64,000 nt of DNA from Sordaria brevicollis (Eukaryota; Ascomycota; Sordariomycetes; Sordariales; Sordariaceae): assembly GCA_033439795.1 (NCBI GenBank), contig JAUTDP010000003.1, positions 4,030,001-4,094,000 on the forward strand. The letters are read 5' to 3'. The position numbers and the translations under genes are program-made. Below, one piece after another: positions 1-11,495 of the stretch. Positions within the stretch are counted from its first letter, which is position 1, and every line of letters begins with the position of its first letter. Under the pieces are notes generated by a model. It saw only the letters and a program-made list of their open reading frames with translations, ran no database searches and had not been told where the DNA came from.

Positions 1-631
1 ACCAATCACCAGCGAGTAAAGATGACAATCGATTGGATTGCTGCATTGGATGGATGATGCCGCGCCGCTATCTATCAAGATAAGAAACTCGGACGATGGC
101 TAGGTACTTATCCAAGTGGTAACTTTTTACGCACTTCTCTTATGTCTTTCTAACAGGTAAAAAGAGAGAGGCTCATTGACTACAGTCACCCAAGAGTCTT
201 GGTTATCTACCATTAGTTATCTAGCTACAGGTTACTAGACTGTATCTGAACTTAGTCTGTGTAGAGCTTTTTCGGCCGGCAGTAAAGGCATTGAGTGGGG
301 TTACTTGGAGGTGAAGGCATCGTGAACTGAGTGGACCATATGAATGACGACGCTAACCGCCCCCGGAGGCCGTGACCGTTCGGAACTGCGTAGATATACG
401 GAAACCCAGATGCGTTTCAGGCCCGATATAAACTGGCCCGTGCGCACAGCTGGCGAGACAGCTGAGGACCTTTTACATCAACGCCTCTACCTAGTAATTA
501 AAGAATGCCAAGGTTTGAGGTAGCAATGTAAATGGACCCTAGATTAATTTTCTCCCTTTTAATAGGCTATCCATTTCTCCAATTTTTGAATTGGGGTAAG
601 GTAACAGTGCAAATGGGCCCTTCTTGAGAAA

Positions 632-632
<1 letters not shown>

Positions 633-673
<41 letters not shown>

Positions 674-683
674 AAGAAAGAAA
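633..683. repeat. GA/GAAA microsatellite
   Basis: An uninterrupted AG dinucleotide tract of roughly 35 bases is followed by four GAAA units. It directly precedes the 15-bp minisatellite. Purine-only strand; prone to slippage. Confidence 0.9.
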
Positions 684-703
684 GTGGGAAAGAAGGGAAA
701 AAA

Positions 704-1120
704 GATGATGGAAAAAAAGATGATGAGAAAAAAGATGATGAGAAAAAAGATGATGAGAAAAAAGATGATGAGAAAAAAGATGATGAGAAAAAAGATGATG
801 AGAAAAAAGATGATGAGAAAAAGAAAGAAAGAAGGAAAGAAAGTGGGAAAGAAGGGAAAAAAGATGATGGAAAAAAAGATGATGAGAAAAAAGATGATGA
901 GAAAAAAGATGATGAGAAAAAAGATGATGAGAAAAAAGATGATGAGAAAAAAGATGATGAGAAAAAAGATGATGAGAAAAAGAAAGAAAGAAGGAAAGAA
1001 AGTGGGAAAGAAGGGAAAAAAGATGATGAGAAAAAGAAAGAAAGAAGGAAAGAAAGTGGGAAAGAAGGAAAAAAAGATGATGAGAAAAAAGATAATAAGA
1101 AAAAAAGATGATGAGAAAGA
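704..1120. repeat. 15-bp minisatellite with 159-bp higher-order repeat
   Basis: The unit is GATGATGAGAAAAAA. The first array has eight units beginning at 704 and every 15 bases to 809. The second has eight units beginning at 863 and running to 968. The two arrays are separated by the same GAAAGAAAGAAGG...GTGGGAAAGAAGGG linker, so the pair is a 159-bp higher-order duplication (704 to 863). Shorter, decayed copies with one unit or a few units follow at 1022 and about 1075-1115. The apparent open frames through here on both strands are products of the repeat. Confidence 0.9.
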
Positions 1121-1299
1121 AGGAGTAACCGGCGCCCAAGCCCTGGAAAGTGGTTACAAGCCTACCCTCTGGTGCGAATCTAGTAACTACACCTGGCAGG
1201 AATTCTTTTCAATAAGAAATTTGGATAACGGGCCTGAGATGCATCTGGGTTTCCGTCTAGATATCATACCGCCCGCCTGCCCGCGGTTCGTTGGTTGGT

Positions 1300-2164
1300 A
1301 GCATCAGTGTTGCCTTTGAAATGCATAGACATCACCTCACATGTTCACCTGCCTCTTCCACTTTGTGCCCGGTCTCCTTATCCTCTCTCTATCCTGCGTT
1401 CAGATATCCCACGGCATCCAATTCATCTCTAAACCTACCCTAAGGTTGGTCTTGGTTTCAATAGTTCATAAAGCGAAGCAACCGTAAAACAAGTTTCGCA
1501 AGCCACACCTCAATCCCGTGAGCATCATGTATGTGTGGGAGGACTCTGGCTGGCTGGCAAACACGCGCGCAAAGTCCTGTTGCATATGCGATCCATGAGA
1601 CAGAAATGGGAAGCAGAAAACCACAAAGAAGACCGTCATCTGAACGAATCGGACGGTGCATACAAGGCAAGGAATCGGATGAACTCTCCGGCAGTGTATC
1701 GTGACAGGTCGAGTAAAAGTAAGTCAAGTTACTCCGAACCACCTCCAATTGAAGAGTTGCCGTGATTTTAAGAGGAAGATCTACCGTGCGGGCGCCAACC
1801 ACACCCAGTCGCGCATCGTCGCGCGATTCGCAATCGATCAACCGGACTGCGTCACCTCACCGCGTGTTTGCTGTGAGATCTACTGATTCTAGATCGTCTG
1901 CGCAACAAAACTGAAGCTGTGTTTGGTTACACCCACAACAAGAGTTACCACGGTTGGTTAACCGAGCCATGTGGAATACAAGCTGCATCTTGAAACTCAA
2001 CATAGCATCAAATTGCTTTGGTATCTCGTTTTTATATCCATGAGACGACAGCCAGGTACTAGTCTCTCAGCTTTTCCTTTTTTAGGTGATCCCTATATGC
2101 CTTTCCATCCATCCTTAACCATGAACTCCTTTTACGTATGAACACAGCGCAAAGAAAGACTATA
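1300..2164. other. Gene-less flank downstream of leu-1
   Basis: No ORF with protein-like composition and no splice-supported model was found. This presumably holds the leu-1 3' UTR and polyadenylation site next to 2165. Nothing else recognised. Confidence 0.5.
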
Positions 2165-3795
2165 TTAAGCCTTGAGGATCTTCTCCAACTCAGCAACAAC
2201 AGCGTTACCCATATCAGAAGTGGTAGCGTTACCACCAAGATCCTTGGTCTTGGTGCCGTTGTCAATGGCGGCCTTGACGGCGGCCTCGACGGCGTCGGCC
2301 TCCTTGGGGAGGTTGAGGGAGTAGCGGAGCATCATGGCAACGGACAGGATGGTGCCGACAGGGTTGACGATGCCCTTGCCCGAAATGTCAGGGGCGGAGC
2401 CGTGGATGGGCTCGTAGATGCCGTTGCACTTGCCCTTGCCGTCGGGGATGCCACCGAGGGAGGCGGAGGGCAGAAGGCCGATGGAGCCGGGAATGACCGA
2501 GGCCTCGTCAGAGATGATGTCACCGAACAAGTTGCTGGTGATGACGACGCCGTTCAGGGCACGGGGGTTCTTGACGAGCAGCATGGCGGCGCTGTCGATG
2601 AGCTGGTGGCCAAGCTCGAGCTGGGGGAACTCCTTGCTGATGACATCGGTCACGGTCTTGCGCCAGAGGCGGGAGGTAGCCAAAACGTTGGCCTTGTCGA
2701 GGGACCAGATCTTGGCGGGAGGGTTCTTGGCCAGGGCGAGGAAGCCGGCGAGGCGGGCGACGCGCTCGATCTCGGCGCGGCTGTAGGGCTCGGTGTCGCA
2801 GGCATAGCCGGAGCCGTCGTCCTCCTGGCGGTCACCGAAGTAGATACCGCCGGTAAGCTCACGGACGACAATGAAGTCGGTGCCGCGGCAGACCTCGGCC
2901 TTGAGGGGGGAGCTGTCTACGAGGGACTCGGAAGCGAAGTTGCAAGGACGGAGGTTGCCATAGGTGCCGAGCTCCTTACGGAGCTTCAAGAGACCCTGCT
3001 CGGGGCGGACGGTGGAGGAAGTGCCCCATTCGGGACCGCCGATGGCACCGAGAAGGACGGCATCAGCGGCCTTGGCGGCGTTGAGGGCCTCATCGGTGAG
3101 GGGATCGTTGTGCTTGTCAATGGAGGCCTGTGGTACATGTGAAATTGTGTTTGTCAGTGACAGTTCTCCAAGCGCCAATTGGCCACCGAAAGGGATGGAT
3201 AGTAAACTTACACCGCCAAGGAGGTGGTTCTGGAGGTTGAACTTGCCAGCCGAAGGGCTGTTGGTCTCGATCGCCTTGAGGACCTATTTGACAAGCAAAA
3301 ACACCAAAGTAAGCTTTTCTGGTCCAGCCAACAGGAACATCTCGTCATTGGGATAGCCGTCGCATCATGGTCTAGGGTGCGCTCGTGCTTCGGGTGGGAA
3401 GTTGTCCAAGTGTTGGGAGCGGCATCGGAAAGCTCGTCCGTCATTCTTGTGTCGCGTGGGGCCCCCATGGCCCGCGAGGGTTACCCGAACGGCGGCGCAG
3501 CGCAATGTTGACTCTTGGGTAGAGTATAACGCATTGAAGCACATACCTTGATGGCCTCGACAACGACCTATTGTACGTAAACTTGTTAGCTATCTGCGCT
3601 TCCTTCGAGTGTTTATTGCGCTTTCCCAATTCCTCCCAGCCCCAAAAAAGAGAGAAGCGGTGGCCGATAACCGGGCATCCCATGTTTCTTTGGGCTGGGA
3701 AGCTGAGCTTTGCTAGAGAGGGCACGGGGAAGAAGAGAGCATACCTCAGGGCCGCAGTGGTCACCACCGAACACGACAATGTTATGAGTAGCCAT
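2165..3795 (-). CDS. leu-1: 3-isopropylmalate dehydrogenase
   Basis: Catalyses the NAD-dependent oxidative decarboxylation of 3-isopropylmalate to 2-oxoisocaproate, the third step of leucine biosynthesis (EC 1.1.1.85). Four exons, coding order 3795-3745, 3567-3547, 3283-3212, 3127-2165, give 51+21+72+963 nt and 368 aa, the usual length for the fungal enzyme. The start [17 protein letters not shown] is the conserved N-terminal strand. Exon 2 is only 21 nt (VVVEAIK). Later hallmarks are [11 protein letters not shown], the substrate-loop RPEQGLL, the [10 protein letters not shown] segment, the metal-binding [13 protein letters not shown] and the adenine-binding [10 protein letters not shown]. 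All junctions are GT...AG and phase 0. The frame on the opposite strand of exon 4 is a shadow. A promoter flank of about 1.5 kb separates it from the next gene. Confidence 0.97.
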
Positions 3796-5309
3796 TTTGT
3801 ATATCTTCGAAGGCCGGAGCTGGTATTATAAAATGCTGTAGTATGGGGAATTGGCAAACTGGAGCTGTGGTGTGAAACGGTAAGCTTTCTTGTCCGGTTG
3901 CGCAAAAGCAGGTCAAATAGGTTGGACATGGAACCCAATCCGTCCAAGCCGCCGAAAACCGCCTATACGGTGGATATGACGAGCAGCAAGCACAACAGGG
4001 TAGCTCTGTAGTCTGTACGTACCGAAAAATAAACAGATGTCGAAATGGGGTATCACACGAAGCTCAATGGGAATGTGAAAGTAACAATATGGAAGAGAAA
4101 AAAAGACAAGAAGAGGGAAGAGCTGAGAGTAGAAAAGTAATTGGATGTGGTGACGTTTATGCTTCTTGAAAAGAGTTCACAATTGGGATGAATTGACAGC
4201 TGTGAGTTGATGCCCCGCGCTTTCCTTCTGCCATCCGGTCTGCCGCACCGCTGATCTTTTAAAACAGCACACACGCACTGAGCTCCTGGCGTGCTGTCAC
4301 CGCAGTCTCGTTGCAGTCATCGCATTTGCTCCACGCACAACGCCGACCCCGCCTTCCGAAGTCGGACCTGCTTGACCATCCAAGCATATTTACTTTGCCC
4401 GAGGTCCAATCACTTCACCAGCTCGCCATTCATGACATGGGAAATCACGGAGTTTTCCAGCTGGTGTAGACTGTAGAGTCACAAATGGTCTCAATTCGAG
4501 CCTGTCTACCAGACTCCGATAGGGCTCCGCGTTCCCGTTGCCAGCTCTGTTTTTAGCACGCCGCCTAGACTCCAGATTTTCGGATGATAGCTCCCGGTGC
4601 TAAGCCCGTGAACGGCCCGGAATTGTTGCCGAAACCGCAGCCTTTGGGTCTGGGCTTGTGTTCCAATTGGCCTCTTTCCCCGAGAGACTCATGGAAGACC
4701 GGCTGCCGGGAGAGTTCAGGTGCTGTCAACTCTACCGTCAGTTCGGTCCCTCCGTCCAAGCCCGGACACGGAGCTCTTGAGGACGAGTCACCGACAGGGC
4801 GAAGCCGGAGCCCGAATTGTGGAGCCAAGGCCGGATCCCGACATGATCTCCGCAAAACAGCTCCGTTTGCTTTCGACTTCGGATTGCCGATCACATAGTC
4901 CGGTCAACCCCTTTTTCGGATCAACAAAGACAAACAAACTGTCAGACTGTCACCAGAAGCCAGAACAACCTGCCCGCAGGCCGTATTATCACCCCAACGT
5001 CAAAATCCGTGATACATGGCCATGAACACATTCCATCCTGCTTTTCTACACAACTCCAGGTATAGTTCGGGTATCATTGTGCACTTCTGCTCCGTGCTAA
5101 TTTCTTTCTTTCTCCTCCATATGGCTAGCTGTCTGTAGCACTACCTGCCTTTGAAATCCGAGAAAAGTAGATGTTTTCGCTCCTTTCCCATATCCAAGCT
5201 TTTCCAGCAAATCTTCTTTTTTCTTGCTCAGTTTCCCGACTTTTTCGCACATCAGCCCCGCTCGCGCTTCCACAGGCAGGGGGAAGTCCCTTTATCCAAG
5301 ACGGCTTCT
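3796..5309. promoter_or_regulatory. leu-1 upstream region with Leu3-like and CPC1-like motifs
   Basis: About 1.5 kb lies between the leu-1 start and the end of the next gene. Bases 4699-4709 (CCGG-N3-CCGG), 4762-4771, 4805-4814 and 4831-4840 resemble the Leu3 family site CCGG-N2-CCGG. The last three match 9 of 10 positions, with reads such as CCGGAGCCCG and CCGGATCCCG. TGACTC, the core of the Gcn4/CPC1 site, lies on the leu-1 strand at 4481-4476 and 4790-4785. These are motif matches only; the region is G+C-rich so chance matches are possible. No coding potential was seen. Confidence 0.35.
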
Positions 5310-7994
5310 TCAGCGAAACGACTTGAACGACGATTTATGTGCCAGCGGCGACCCCAATGACGACCCGGAGACAGGTCTTACCGTCGTTCCTTCCAATGGT
5401 GTCCCCTTCCCGGTAACTGCAGATTGCTTCACAGTCCGTGACGAGCTGCTGAAAACTCCATTGTTACCACCATTGCGTTGTCCGCGGGGGGTCGTCTTCA
5501 GATTCGCGCAATATGCGCATATGTAGATGGAGGGCATCACCCTTTGGTTAGGGATCTTTACACATTTGCCGTGTAGCCACATCTCACAAGATTCACTGTA
5601 CAGTTCACCGTCTTGTCAGCGTTACTTGATCAAGATTGCACTATTCATCGGTGAAGAAAAGGTTACACTTACCACTGGACCATAAAAGCATTCCCTGGGT
5701 CAAGTCCAGGCGCTTTGCAGATACAACGGACAGCGCGCTTTGTGCTAATACTAGCGGTTGCAGACGACGAAGGGGTTGTCAGACTCGTCTCAGTCAATGC
5801 TGTGGGAGATGCTGTGAACCGGCTGGCAAAGTTCATGCTCGCGACCGTCCCGGTGCTGTTGCTGTGGCTGCTGGAGGTAAACCGTCTGATCTTCGTAGGA
5901 GAAGGCTTTTGCCTCATCCGGTCTTCTCGAAGCTTGAGGAGCTCATTAACGGCATCTCCCGACATTTTGCTGGTTGGAGTCATTTCGTTCAGCGGAATCT
6001 CTTCATCGCTTTCATCGCCCAGACCATGAAACGATCCGCCGGACCGGACAGAACCAAATGATGCTGTGCTTTGAGCACTGAAACTGAAATTTGGCTGTGA
6101 ATGACTGAACGAATGGAAAGAGGTCCTCGACTTGCGGGGATCCGGTATAGAAAACGAACTGTTTCTGCTGGGGATGATGATAGGCTCATCGTCTTCCGAC
6201 GACTCGTCACATTCGGAACCCCAACGACGCCGGCCACCTACTGACTGCGAACTTGTCCGCTTACGAACGGCCAGAGTGTTGTCGCACTCAACAAACAGCG
6301 TGGTCTCTACACGAGCACGACCGTTCTCGTCGATGGTGAACTTTGCTTGAGTCCTTGTCCGCGAGCTCCCTGCCTCTGGAATGGATGTGAGGCTGGGCAG
6401 CCGTTGATGGCTGCTCTTTAACGGTGATAACCTGCCACTTGACCTACTGGGGTGTGAGAAAACAGAACGGCTGATGCCCAGGCCGGCACCGCTCGATAAC
6501 TGAGACTGCGGGCGCGGAGCTGGTGCCAAAGCCGGCAAGATTGTCCGGCTTCCTGGCCTCTTGCCTCTATTCTCACTGAGACTCCTCCCGAGTCCAGGAC
6601 GGCCGATCGGCTTGACTGGAGAGGTCGCCCGTACTTTGTCCTTTTTTCGGGGCTCCATCTCCCTTTCACTGGCCGAGCGATGTAGCTCACCACGGGATGG
6701 CACCTTTGCAACTGACGCACCTTGGATCCCCGCCAGGGAGCCCTGATGATTTTGACGTGATGACCCTTGTGCCACGGCGTCAAGGGAGGTATCCATACTA
6801 GCAGACGACGGCCGGCTAAAGAGCAGGCCCGGGTCCACGCCGGTGTTGATTATCCCAAAGGAGTTATCGATAGCAGTAGCATATGTACCAGTATACATGG
6901 ATTGATCCGCTGATGAGGCTATCAGGGCCTGCATAGGCGCTTGAGACACCATGACATGTTCACTTCCACCACCTGACACAACCCGACCGCCATTGACCAG
7001 CACGTTCTCCGGAATAAAGTGGTTGGGAGCGGAAGTCTCCCAGTTGAGCGAGTTCATGGGCCTGGACGGTGGGTGTGGCTCCTGTCGAAACAAGCTGCTG
7101 CTGGCGCCATTGAAGTCGATATCCATTCCCTCCAAGCTAGGGTCCGTCTCCCAGAAGGGTTGCTGGTTAGCGAAATCGCCTGTCGTGGTTTCGGTGAGCT
7201 GAAAGTTAAATAAGTCGCCTTGGTTTGTCACGTAACTGCCCATGTCTGAATGATGGGATGTCTCCAAGAACCCCTGCTGAACAAATTCCTGATCATTTTG
7301 CATAACGCTGGCGTCGAGCCGAGTGGCAAGCTTACGCTCGCCTTTGTGACGTGATGGTGGAGGTGTTACGGTCTGGGTATGGTCTAGAGCAACGGTATCG
7401 AGCAAGATCTTTTGGTTCGAGCTGGCTTGCGCAGGGTGAGGCAGTTGGGACGCTAGACTGTTGAAGCTCGTTGTAACCAATGGCTCTCGAGGCAGACTCG
7501 ACCCAAACAATGGCTCTGGCGGAGGCAGTAGCCGTGCCGGATTTGACGAGGAGTTCGCAGAAACAGTCAGTCCCGCGTCAGCTCGGTCCGCTGACAGTGA
7601 CCCCTTCTGGCCAGACGAAGTGGTGGCCGGTTTCGTTGAGCCAAACTCTTCAGATGGTCCTTCTGCTTCTCCGGGGTATCCTGGTGTGTTGTTGATGAAG
7701 AGGGAATACTCCTTCGCAAACCCAGGAGTCCAGCCGGTCGTATCTTCAGCGTAGTTCTTGTTGGCCTTGGGCGTATGTAAGAGGTGGCTCGTGTTGTTGG
7801 AGATCGGGGTTCGGATAGGCGTAGGCGGCTGAACGGTTTGGCCACCAAAGCTGTTATGGAGACGAAGGGGTCAGCGGAAAAACTGAGCAACAGGAAGGGA
7901 GGGATGGGATGCTAGTCTCTCAAGGAGGACAATCCGGGGTAACAAGATGGTGATATGAACTGGCTAACCTGCAAGCCAGCTGATCCCCGCTCAT
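5310..7994 (-). CDS. PHD-finger protein of unknown function, largely disordered
   Basis: Three exons, 7994-7969, 7850-5673 and 5595-5310 (26+2178+286 nt), encode 829 aa. The start MSGDQLAC lies in a 26-nt exon, and splicing gives an open frame to the stop. Most of the protein is Ser/Pro-rich and probably disordered. A conserved-looking stretch KFTIDENGRARVETTLFVE sits in the second half. Near the C-terminus a C4HC3 PHD zinc finger is split by the last intron: CICKAPGLDPGNAFMVQ joins CESCEMWLHGKCV, followed by ICAYC. PHD fingers usually read histone H3 tails, so a chromatin or transcription role is likely, but I do not recognise the orthologue. An N-terminal motif PPTPIRTPISNN resembles clustered proline-directed phosphosites. 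The model is well supported; the function is not. Confidence 0.85.
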
Positions 7995-9391
7995 ATCAGT
8001 TTCTGTCTCGTTCCATACATATATTCCAATGCCAATTTTAAAGGTCGAGGTGCAAAGCTCGTGCTCGTGTTTGGTGGGTTGGTGTGTCAACGTTGGAAAA
8101 GGTATTCTTCGGTCGTTTGCCTCGGCGTATAGTGCGGGTAGGAAGTGACCGAGGATTTATGGAAGCTGATGACAAGCTGAGGAGACTGGAACGTGGTAAC
8201 TGGAGATAGTCGGTATTGTTTATTTGTTGTTGCGTCTGCTGATGTTTGAACTTGGCCGTCTTCTTTCTCAATGTTTACTCGAACTTGGGGCTGGTAGAAT
8301 TCCCTCGTCAATCGTAGCCGTGACAATCGTAATGGAAGTTTTCGATCCTATAGGAAGCGGGAAGCGGATGATAGTCCCTCTGGTTAGCTAGTGCACATCG
8401 TTCTAGCGGAAAATGAGGGATGGGTGTGAATTCAGGGAGGGGTGTCAGCTGGAGGGAGCTAGTAGTAAACAGTCGGACTCACCTAATAAAACAGGGAGAG
8501 AAGAATAGGAAGGTCAAAAGAAAGTCAAAGACATGGAGATTCGTTCAAGGACGAAAGTCTGTAGCAGATCTCGGGAGAAGATGGGAGATGGAATGCCTGG
8601 TCATGATATGTGTAGGAGAAAGAAGGAAGAAAAGTTACCGTATCTTTTGGGGCTGAAAAACATCAGGCTGGACGAAGGACGGATCGATGGCTTGTTGCGA
8701 GAAATTCGTGAAAGCAAAAAAAGTTACTGTATTGCGTACCATTATAATTGTCACGGTATCGTGTATGTTTGTAAACCCGAATGCGTGTCCCCGTTGCTTT
8801 TGCTGTTTCCATACCTTACGGTACCCCCTGCAATGCAGGTATTACCGCTTCCACTTGAGGTAGGTCTGTGCTAAAAGACAGGTGCTTTTTGCAAGCGCCC
8901 TCGGTGGTGTGTGGCACAGGTCTCGACCCCCCGCTGTTGCCTTCTCCGCTCATCAGGGACTTCCCTGTGCTCGAACATGGCCATTTATCAGGTACAATAT
9001 AGACGGGATGATTTATGATTTATTCCGCAGGAATACAAGATCATGGGAATAATTGCAACATTGTGTTAATGACAAACAGAGAGGTGCAAAATTACCGTTG
9101 GCATAGAGACTGGATAGCTGTTCAGTCAAGATGACACCTGCCATCTCCTGCGCAAGCTGCACCAGCTGCACCAGGCACAACGAAGCGGACAGAGACCAGC
9201 CAGCCGTCATATGCATGTCTTGCACCCGTTGCCGGGTTTGGGGACAAGTCAGGAACGGTCCGGGTCCCAGTTCCAGGGCGAACGCCGACCGATCGTTGAT
9301 CTCGTACCTTTTCTGGCACCATTTTCAGTTTGCACGGATGCGTGGTGGTATTATATCATGATAGTTGTTTATTAGTACCCCGTTCTTATCC
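7995..9391. other. 5' flank of the PHD-finger gene
   Basis: About 1.4 kb with no convincing coding sequence. It contains short open frames on both strands with no protein-like features and presumably holds the promoter and 5' UTR of the PHD-finger gene. Confidence 0.5.
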
Positions 9392-10019
9392 CTAGCAAAA
9401 ACCAAGGAAATAGTGTCTGTCGGTGTCCTCAGCAGGAATGTTGTCCATCCGTGCAAGGGACGAATGTGAGTCAATGTGAAGATGGATGATGCTGCCCTTC
9501 TTCCAGGTTCCCGCTGGGCTTTTCCACACGGTACCCGACTGTGCATGTATGTTCACGCCCGTTGTCCGAGTTGCCTGAATGACAGCTTGGCGCACCCCAT
9601 GATTCAACACATGTAGACGAGAGTGCCTGCTTTGCGTTAGCGTCCATCGTAAACAGTATGCCATTCGACGATAGCCTCCTTGATATAAGCATCGAGATGG
9701 CGGGAGTCCAATTTTGCCGTATCATCTTCGGCCTGCTTGAGCCGGCCGAGTATTCGGACCGCACTATCGTAAATTTCGGGATGAAGCTTTCGTTCAGACC
9801 CGGGGTCTGCCGTGTGGAGTCCGCTACGATGGGTCGTCTCGGTCGTCCCCCTCCCGTTTACCTACCGTCTCCGTCCGAGCACCGCCCCTGCCGCCCGTGG
9901 GTGGTTGCCGATTTTCTCTCAGTGGATAGCCATATAACCACTCCGAAGGGAAACGCGCCGCTCCCTTTTACCCCGACGAAATCCATGCCTTTTTTCAAAA
10001 CTTCGGGACTGAATTGCAT
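9392..10019 (-). CDS. Candidate small hypothetical protein, spliced
   Basis: Not recognised. An ATG at 10019 opens 154 nt (MQFSPEVLKKGMDFVGVKG...) to a GTAGGT donor. A 59-nt intron (9865-9807, ending CGGCAG) restores the frame into a hydrophilic, probably helical segment with HPEIYDSAVRILGRLKQAED and LDSRHLDAYIKEAIVEW. Without further splicing the frame stops at 9637 and gives 107 aa. With a second intron (9654-9575) it joins a third exon 9574-9392, containing TTGVNIHAQSGTVWKSPAGT and IIHLHIDSH, for 162 aa in frame. A TGGACGCTAACGC branch-point-like sequence lies inside that second intron. The middle segment looks like real protein; the two ends are uncertain. No known domain, signal peptide or membrane segment was seen. 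Confidence 0.4.
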
Positions 10020-11495
10020 AGGTAAAAACGGGCGGTGAAGAAGCTTGTTGCTCAATAGGAAGGTGTTCTTTTCTCAAGCTGTGCAGTGCTGCCTTACCTA
10101 ACCTATTCCCGTTCTTGGTTTGCTTCTTATCACATTATAGGCCCCCTCTGTATAGCGTGCAGACGTACCAATCAGATACTAGCCGTGCCTGACGGGCATG
10201 TGTTTTGTTGCTCGAGTCCTTTTGATGTTTCTTCGGATTTTGATGGGGCGGGCGCCTGAGCGCTCCAGTCCATCATCCCATCCCAGCTGTTATCTGTTGG
10301 TGAACTGGTTTATGCAAGCACTTTAAACCCCTGCCAGCCAGGTGGCACCAAGAGCGGCTGCTGGCCGTTAGGGTCCGCAAGGCCCGACAACCGTTTGTGT
10401 ACAAATTTACCTAGAATTAATGTACTTTTTCCCTAGACAAGTAAACAAATGCAAAAATTCTCGTCTGCTTAGATAGTTGACCGAGTGATAACTGTTGATG
10501 TTTCCATGTAACGAAATTCACTGTAATGATTCCTGTGTGGAATTTTCATGAATCGTAAGAGAGGAGAAATGTGAAGAAAGAAATTTTTGTTTCGAGGTGG
10601 AACAGATTATTTGCGGCATACGTCACTTCATTCGTTTGTTTATTTGTTTACTCTCCACCCTGTCGCACCGGCAACCGTGTACAATGTGGCCCCCAAAATC
10701 CAGGGGTCCATACCCGGGTACCGTATACGAAACCGACATTACGTTAAATGCTTCCATCCACTTTACAATAATGTCGCTGTGAAGTTTTCATGGATTGGGT
10801 GTGCATCAGCTTGTATTGGGGTATCATATGGCTCATCAAGAGCTGCTGAACGTATTAACAAGAACCTACAACAATAACCATCAGAGAGAGGAGAGTGTGC
10901 GGGAAGCGTCTGCGAGAAAAGGAGACGAAGGAGGATACAGAAAGTTGAGGAAACCAATATTTGATTAGAAGCCAAGAAAACGAAAGACAGGAAGACAAAG
11001 CCAAGGAGATCGGGTATCCTCCACCACATCACCACCGCACACTGGATCATATTCGCGACGCCCGCGGTGAATAGACCAGGTCAGTATAAAAGAGAAAGAG
11101 ACGGAGACATCGTAAGAAAGTGTGCCAGTCTAGGTAAGGTATCTAGTAAATCGCCCTGAGCCCCAGTTCTAAGAGATCATACTCCATACCAGAGGAGTTA
11201 TTTGTGTATCCTCCTTGCTTCCCCTTTTCTGATTTCCGTGTGTAATCATAACGACATCTCATGGTAGCCAGCTTCCGTAGAAAGATTGGGGATTAAACAA
11301 GCAGATTTGTAGGTAAGGAAAGAGCAAAAAGGGGTTTGTTGGCACTTCAGGAACACGATATGGTCTAGTGAGCAAACTATGTTCATGAAGATGAAGGGAT
11401 GAAAACCAATAAATAAAAAGGAAAAGGATATCGAACAGACATGGCGTTACCTATTCCAAGTCAGAATCTCTCAGCCAGTCAACCAGCATGAACGG
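10020..11495. other. Intergenic, no gene seen
   Basis: About 1.5 kb between the candidate small gene and the 3' end of the Rua1-like gene. No protein-like frame or RNA gene was recognised. The half next to 11495 probably carries the 3' UTR of the neighbouring gene. Confidence 0.5.

Larger units (their letters stand above)
399..1255. repeat. 27-bp inverted repeat pair enclosing a minisatellite
   Basis: Bases 399-425 and the reverse complement of 1229-1255 agree at 25 of 27 positions. The shared core reads CGGAAACCCAGATGC, then two mismatches, then TCAGGCCCG. Similarity fades outward into related TAGATAT-like sequence and inward within a few bases. The arms enclose about 800 bp containing the GA tract and the 15-bp minisatellite. 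This could be the terminal repeats of a small non-autonomous DNA element (MITE-like) or a chance-conserved pair of motifs. No target-site duplication was identified and there is no coding potential inside. Confidence 0.55.

Noticed and set aside
567..1301. Open frames of about 190 and 225 codons on both strands over the minisatellite
   Set aside because: Their sequence is only translation of the tandem repeat; repeat length is a multiple of three, which keeps frames open.
2138..3142. 334-codon plus-strand frame opposite leu-1
   Set aside because: It is antisense to the conserved leu-1 exon 4; Gly/Val/Leu-biased composition reflects codon bias of the real gene.
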